A stretch of 6,595 nt of DNA from Candidatus Omnitrophota bacterium. Lineage in GTDB: Bacteria > Omnitrophota > Gorgyraeia > Duberdicusellales > 4484-171. The stretch spans positions 1-6,595 of the forward strand of contig JAQVOZ010000078.1 in NCBI GenBank assembly GCA_028702365.1. Direction: 5' to 3'. Position numbers and translations under genes: made by a program. The notes under the pieces were generated by a model. That model did no database searches, was not told the DNA's origin, and was given only the letters and a program-made list of their open reading frames with translations. Of this stretch, positions 5,301-6,595 are shown in pieces (position 1 is the first letter of the stretch; the number at the start of each line of letters is the position of its first letter).

Positions 5301-5936
5301 CTAGTTATTCTTAAAATATATCGAAATATCAAACTGGTAACTTGCACCTTCTAAATCGGGCGGAAAAGGCATAAACGGGAAAGATTCTTTTACGCTTTTG
5401 ACGGCTACCTCTATTAATTCCCGATTATTGCCGTCGCCCTTAACGCTATCAAGCCGGCCATCCCTTGAAAGCACAAAGCTTACAAAAACCTCCCCATGTT
5501 CCCTGCCCGTATAATTTTTGTGGCAGGCTGCATCAAGTTTTGACCTTAAACCTTTATAGTAACTCATATACGAAGGGTTACTTTTTAATTTTGAGTTCTC
5601 TAACTTCTCGGAAATTATAATTTTTTCGGTATTTTTCTCGAGTATCTGGGCCTTACCCAAAAAAGGCCTCTCCTTGTCTTCTCCCATTAGTTTGCGTACA
5701 ACATTTTTTATATAAGGAGGAGGCGGAAGTTTCATTTCGTTTATCTGCCGATTTTGCAGCTTGGTTTTCGATACCTCTTTCTTTTGAATCTCTTTAACCG
5801 TAATTTTTATTTCTTTTAATTCCTTTTTATCATTTAATATGTTGTTTGTGTTAAACATCGAAAATGAAGCCGCTGTAAGAATCAGCGAATGCATGGCGAA
5901 TGAAATACCAAAGGAAATATTCCAATAATTTCTCAT
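5301..5936 (-). CDS. TonB-like protein: single membrane anchor and TonB C-terminal domain
   Basis: A 211-residue protein with the architecture of TonB energy transducers. After a short basic start (MRNYW) comes one hydrophobic helix (about 6-27, ISFGISFAMHSLILTAASF), giving an N-in membrane anchor. Residues about 35-122 are a Lys/Glu-rich periplasmic linker with a four-proline run (71-74, KLPPPPY). Residues about 124-210 match the TonB C-terminal fold: YYKGLRSKLDAACHKNY, GEVFVSFVLSRDGRLDSVK, ELIEVAVKSVKESFPFMPFPPDLEG and the last strand YQFDISIYF. TonB proteins transmit proton-motive force from ExbB-ExbD to outer-membrane transporters; no exbB, exbD or receptor gene is in the window, so a specialised or orphan role (as in many TonB_C proteins) is possible. 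It has its own promoter-like sequence, stands apart from both neighbours by more than 160 nt, and lacks a clear Shine-Dalgarno. Confidence 0.82.
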   Translation of the reverse strand: MRNYWNISFGISFAMHSLILTAASFSMFNTNNILNDKKELKEIKITVKEIQKKEVSKTKLQNRQINEMKLPPPPYIKNVVRKLMGEDKERPFLGKAQILEKNTEKIIISEKLENSKLKSNPSYMSYYKGLRSKLDAACHKNYTGREHGEVFVSFVLSRDGRLDSVKGDGNNRELIEVAVKSVKESFPFMPFPPDLEGASYQFDISIYFKNN

Positions 5937-5943
5937 GTTTTAG

Positions 5944-5972
5944 ATTATAACCTGGAAAATGCTTTTTATAAA
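5944..5972 (-). promoter_or_regulatory. Promoter-like sequence directly before the TonB-like gene
   Basis: The minus strand carries TTTATA (5972-5967), a 17-bp spacer and a perfect TATAAT (5949-5944). The expected transcription start falls at about 5937, next to the ATG at 5936, so the transcript would have no or almost no leader. This fits the lack of a Shine-Dalgarno there. AT-richness raises the chance of a fortuitous match. Confidence 0.45.
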
Positions 5973-5981
5973 GTATTTTCC
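5954..5981. promoter_or_regulatory. Near-perfect 28-bp palindrome over the -35 region (candidate operator)
   Basis: GGAAAAT (5954-5960) and ATTTTCC (5975-5981) are exact complements, and the stem continues inward through CTTT (5962-5965) and AAAG (5970-5973) with one G/T mismatch at 5961/5974 and a 4-base centre. Eleven of twelve position pairs are complementary. It covers the putative -35 and most of the spacer of the TonB-like gene's promoter, the usual place for a repressor site. It does not match the Fur box that I know. No T-run follows on the minus strand, so it is not a typical terminator for the upstream gene. Confidence 0.45.
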
Positions 5982-5989
5982 GCCTACGG

Positions 5990-6081
5990 CAGCCCTATTT
6001 TTTTAGAAAAACAACCTGTCAAAAGAGATTGACTCTGATAACAATGCTTACAATTAATTACTCTAGGTAAAATTAGGGCTG
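5990..6081. repeat. 92-bp segment bounded by 13-bp inverted repeats
   Basis: Positions 5990-6002 and the reverse complement of 6069-6081 (CAGCCCTAATTTT) agree at 12 of 13 bases. The 66-bp interior is AT-rich and has no reading frame of note. It could be a long-range stem in the 3' trailer of the flavoprotein transcript or the remains of a tiny non-autonomous element; I could not see a convincing target-site duplication. Confidence 0.35.
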
Positions 6082-6123
6082 GGTAACAAGTACCGTAAAA
6101 GTGAAATATTATTTAGTTAGGTT

Positions 6124-6595
6124 TCAGGCAGCGTCGCGGAAAAGCGCAGGAATTATTTCAGAAAGTGTTGGATGGATGAAGAAACATTTCTTAAAACTGC
6201 CGATAGTTAAGTTATTGTAAATAGCGTAAGAAAAAATATTTATAAGCTCTGCAGCCTGGTTTGAGATTATACTTGCCCCAATTATCTTATCCCCTTCGCC
6301 CGCAATGACTTGTATAAAACCATTCTGGTCATCATAGACATACGAAGATGAAAATTTAAGAAAATTTGTCTTAAAAATTTTATATTTTAAATTTTTTTCT
6401 TTAGCTTCAGCCTCGAGAATACCAATTTTAGCTATTTGCGGGATAGAAAAAACACAATCGGCGATACTAAGGTAATCCATGTTTTCTTTTCTTCCCATTA
6501 TATTATCAATGCACACCTGCGCTTGAGCTTCGGCAACATAAGCAAGCAGCCTTTTGCCGGCAACATCCCCGCAGGCATAAATATTTTTTATATTC
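6124..6595 (-). CDS. lpdA: Dihydrolipoamide dehydrogenase-like flavoprotein, C-terminal third (5' end outside window)
   Basis: The reading frame is open from the right window edge to the TGA at 6124, giving 155 residues; whole enzymes have about 460, so about two thirds, including the FAD-binding start and the redox disulfide, lie outside. Visible are the second FAD-binding motif IKNIYACGDVAGK (residues 1-13 here), the linker AEAQAQVCIDNIMG, and the dimerisation domain ending in HPTLSEIIPALFRDAA, where His140 and Glu145 form the catalytic His-Glu pair supplied to the partner subunit. HPTLSE favours lipoamide dehydrogenase over glutathione or mercuric reductases. The interface domain is divergent: the histidine normally two residues before the catalytic one is Phe, and the usual aN.RA segment reads SSSYVYDD. 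Such enzymes serve pyruvate or oxo-acid dehydrogenases or the glycine cleavage system; no partner gene is visible. Confidence 0.85.
   Translation of the reverse strand, partial: NIKNIYACGDVAGKRLLAYVAEAQAQVCIDNIMGRKENMDYLSIADCVFSIPQIAKIGILEAEAKEKNLKYKIFKTNFLKFSSSYVYDDQNGFIQVIAGEGDKIIGASIISNQAAELINIFSYAIYNNLTIGSFKKCFFIHPTLSEIIPALFRDAA

Noticed and set aside
5708..5722. AGGAGG-like sequence on the plus strand suggesting a plus-strand start
   Set aside because: It is the complement of the CCG/CCT codons of the PPPP run in the TonB-like gene and no credible plus-strand gene follows.
6017..6022. A second perfect TTGACA on the minus strand upstream of the TonB-like gene
   Set aside because: At 16-18 bp spacing the downstream hexamers (AAATAG, AATAGG, ATAGGG) are poor -10 boxes, so I did not call a promoter.
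6097..6123. AT-rich trailer after the flavoprotein gene as an intrinsic terminator
   Set aside because: Only weak AT-only symmetry is visible, without a GC stem followed by T residues.

Overview
This window is a compact, fully co-directional stretch: every gene I can support lies on the minus strand, so transcription runs from the right edge (6595) to the left edge (1). It is AT-rich. Gene content (a TonB-like protein implying a periplasm, bacterial-type AccB/AccC, EF-P and type II dehydroquinase) points to a Gram-negative bacterium. DUF1844, Trm112-like and Memo-like genes sitting beside aroQ-pepP-efp-accBC suggest an uncultivated lineage such as Omnitrophota (OP3) or a relative. That placement is inference from gene content and style and is not proven by the sequence. 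No CRISPR, tRNA, rRNA, transposase or phage gene was seen.

Layout in transcription order: (1) 6595-6124, the C-terminal third of a dihydrolipoamide dehydrogenase-like flavoprotein, cut by the window edge. (2) 6123-5937, a 187-bp gap holding a long 92-bp inverted-repeat structure, a near-perfect 28-bp palindrome and a promoter-like TTTATA-17-TATAAT immediately before the next gene. (3) 5936-5301, a TonB-like protein with one N-terminal membrane anchor and a TonB C-terminal domain. (4) 5300-5133, a gap with a good sigma70-type promoter (TTGACA, 17 bp, extended -10) followed by a palindromic element built from ACGAAT-type hexamers. (5) 5132-1, a tight eight-gene run: Memo-family protein, DUF1844 protein, Trm112-like zinc-ribbon protein, aroQ, Xaa-Pro peptidase, efp, accB and accC (3' end outside the window).

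Within the eight-gene run, spacing is -23 to +8 nt except for 63 nt before accB, so it probably forms one operon with possible extra control at accB. The downstream half (aroQ, pepP-like, efp, accB, accC) matches the order known from Bacillus subtilis (yqhS-yqhT-efp...accB-accC), minus the spoIIIA genes that separate efp from accB there. The upstream half joins three small conserved families of poorly known bacterial function (Memo, DUF1844, Trm112) to this core.

The run therefore links shikimate synthesis, proline-peptide turnover, relief of ribosome stalling at proline runs, and the first step of fatty-acid synthesis. The most notable points are an arginine at the EF-P tip where lysine is common, the palindromic repeat that would form most of the operon's 5' leader, and the conserved Memo-DUF1844-Trm112 trio. 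I see no clearly new defence or mobile system here.
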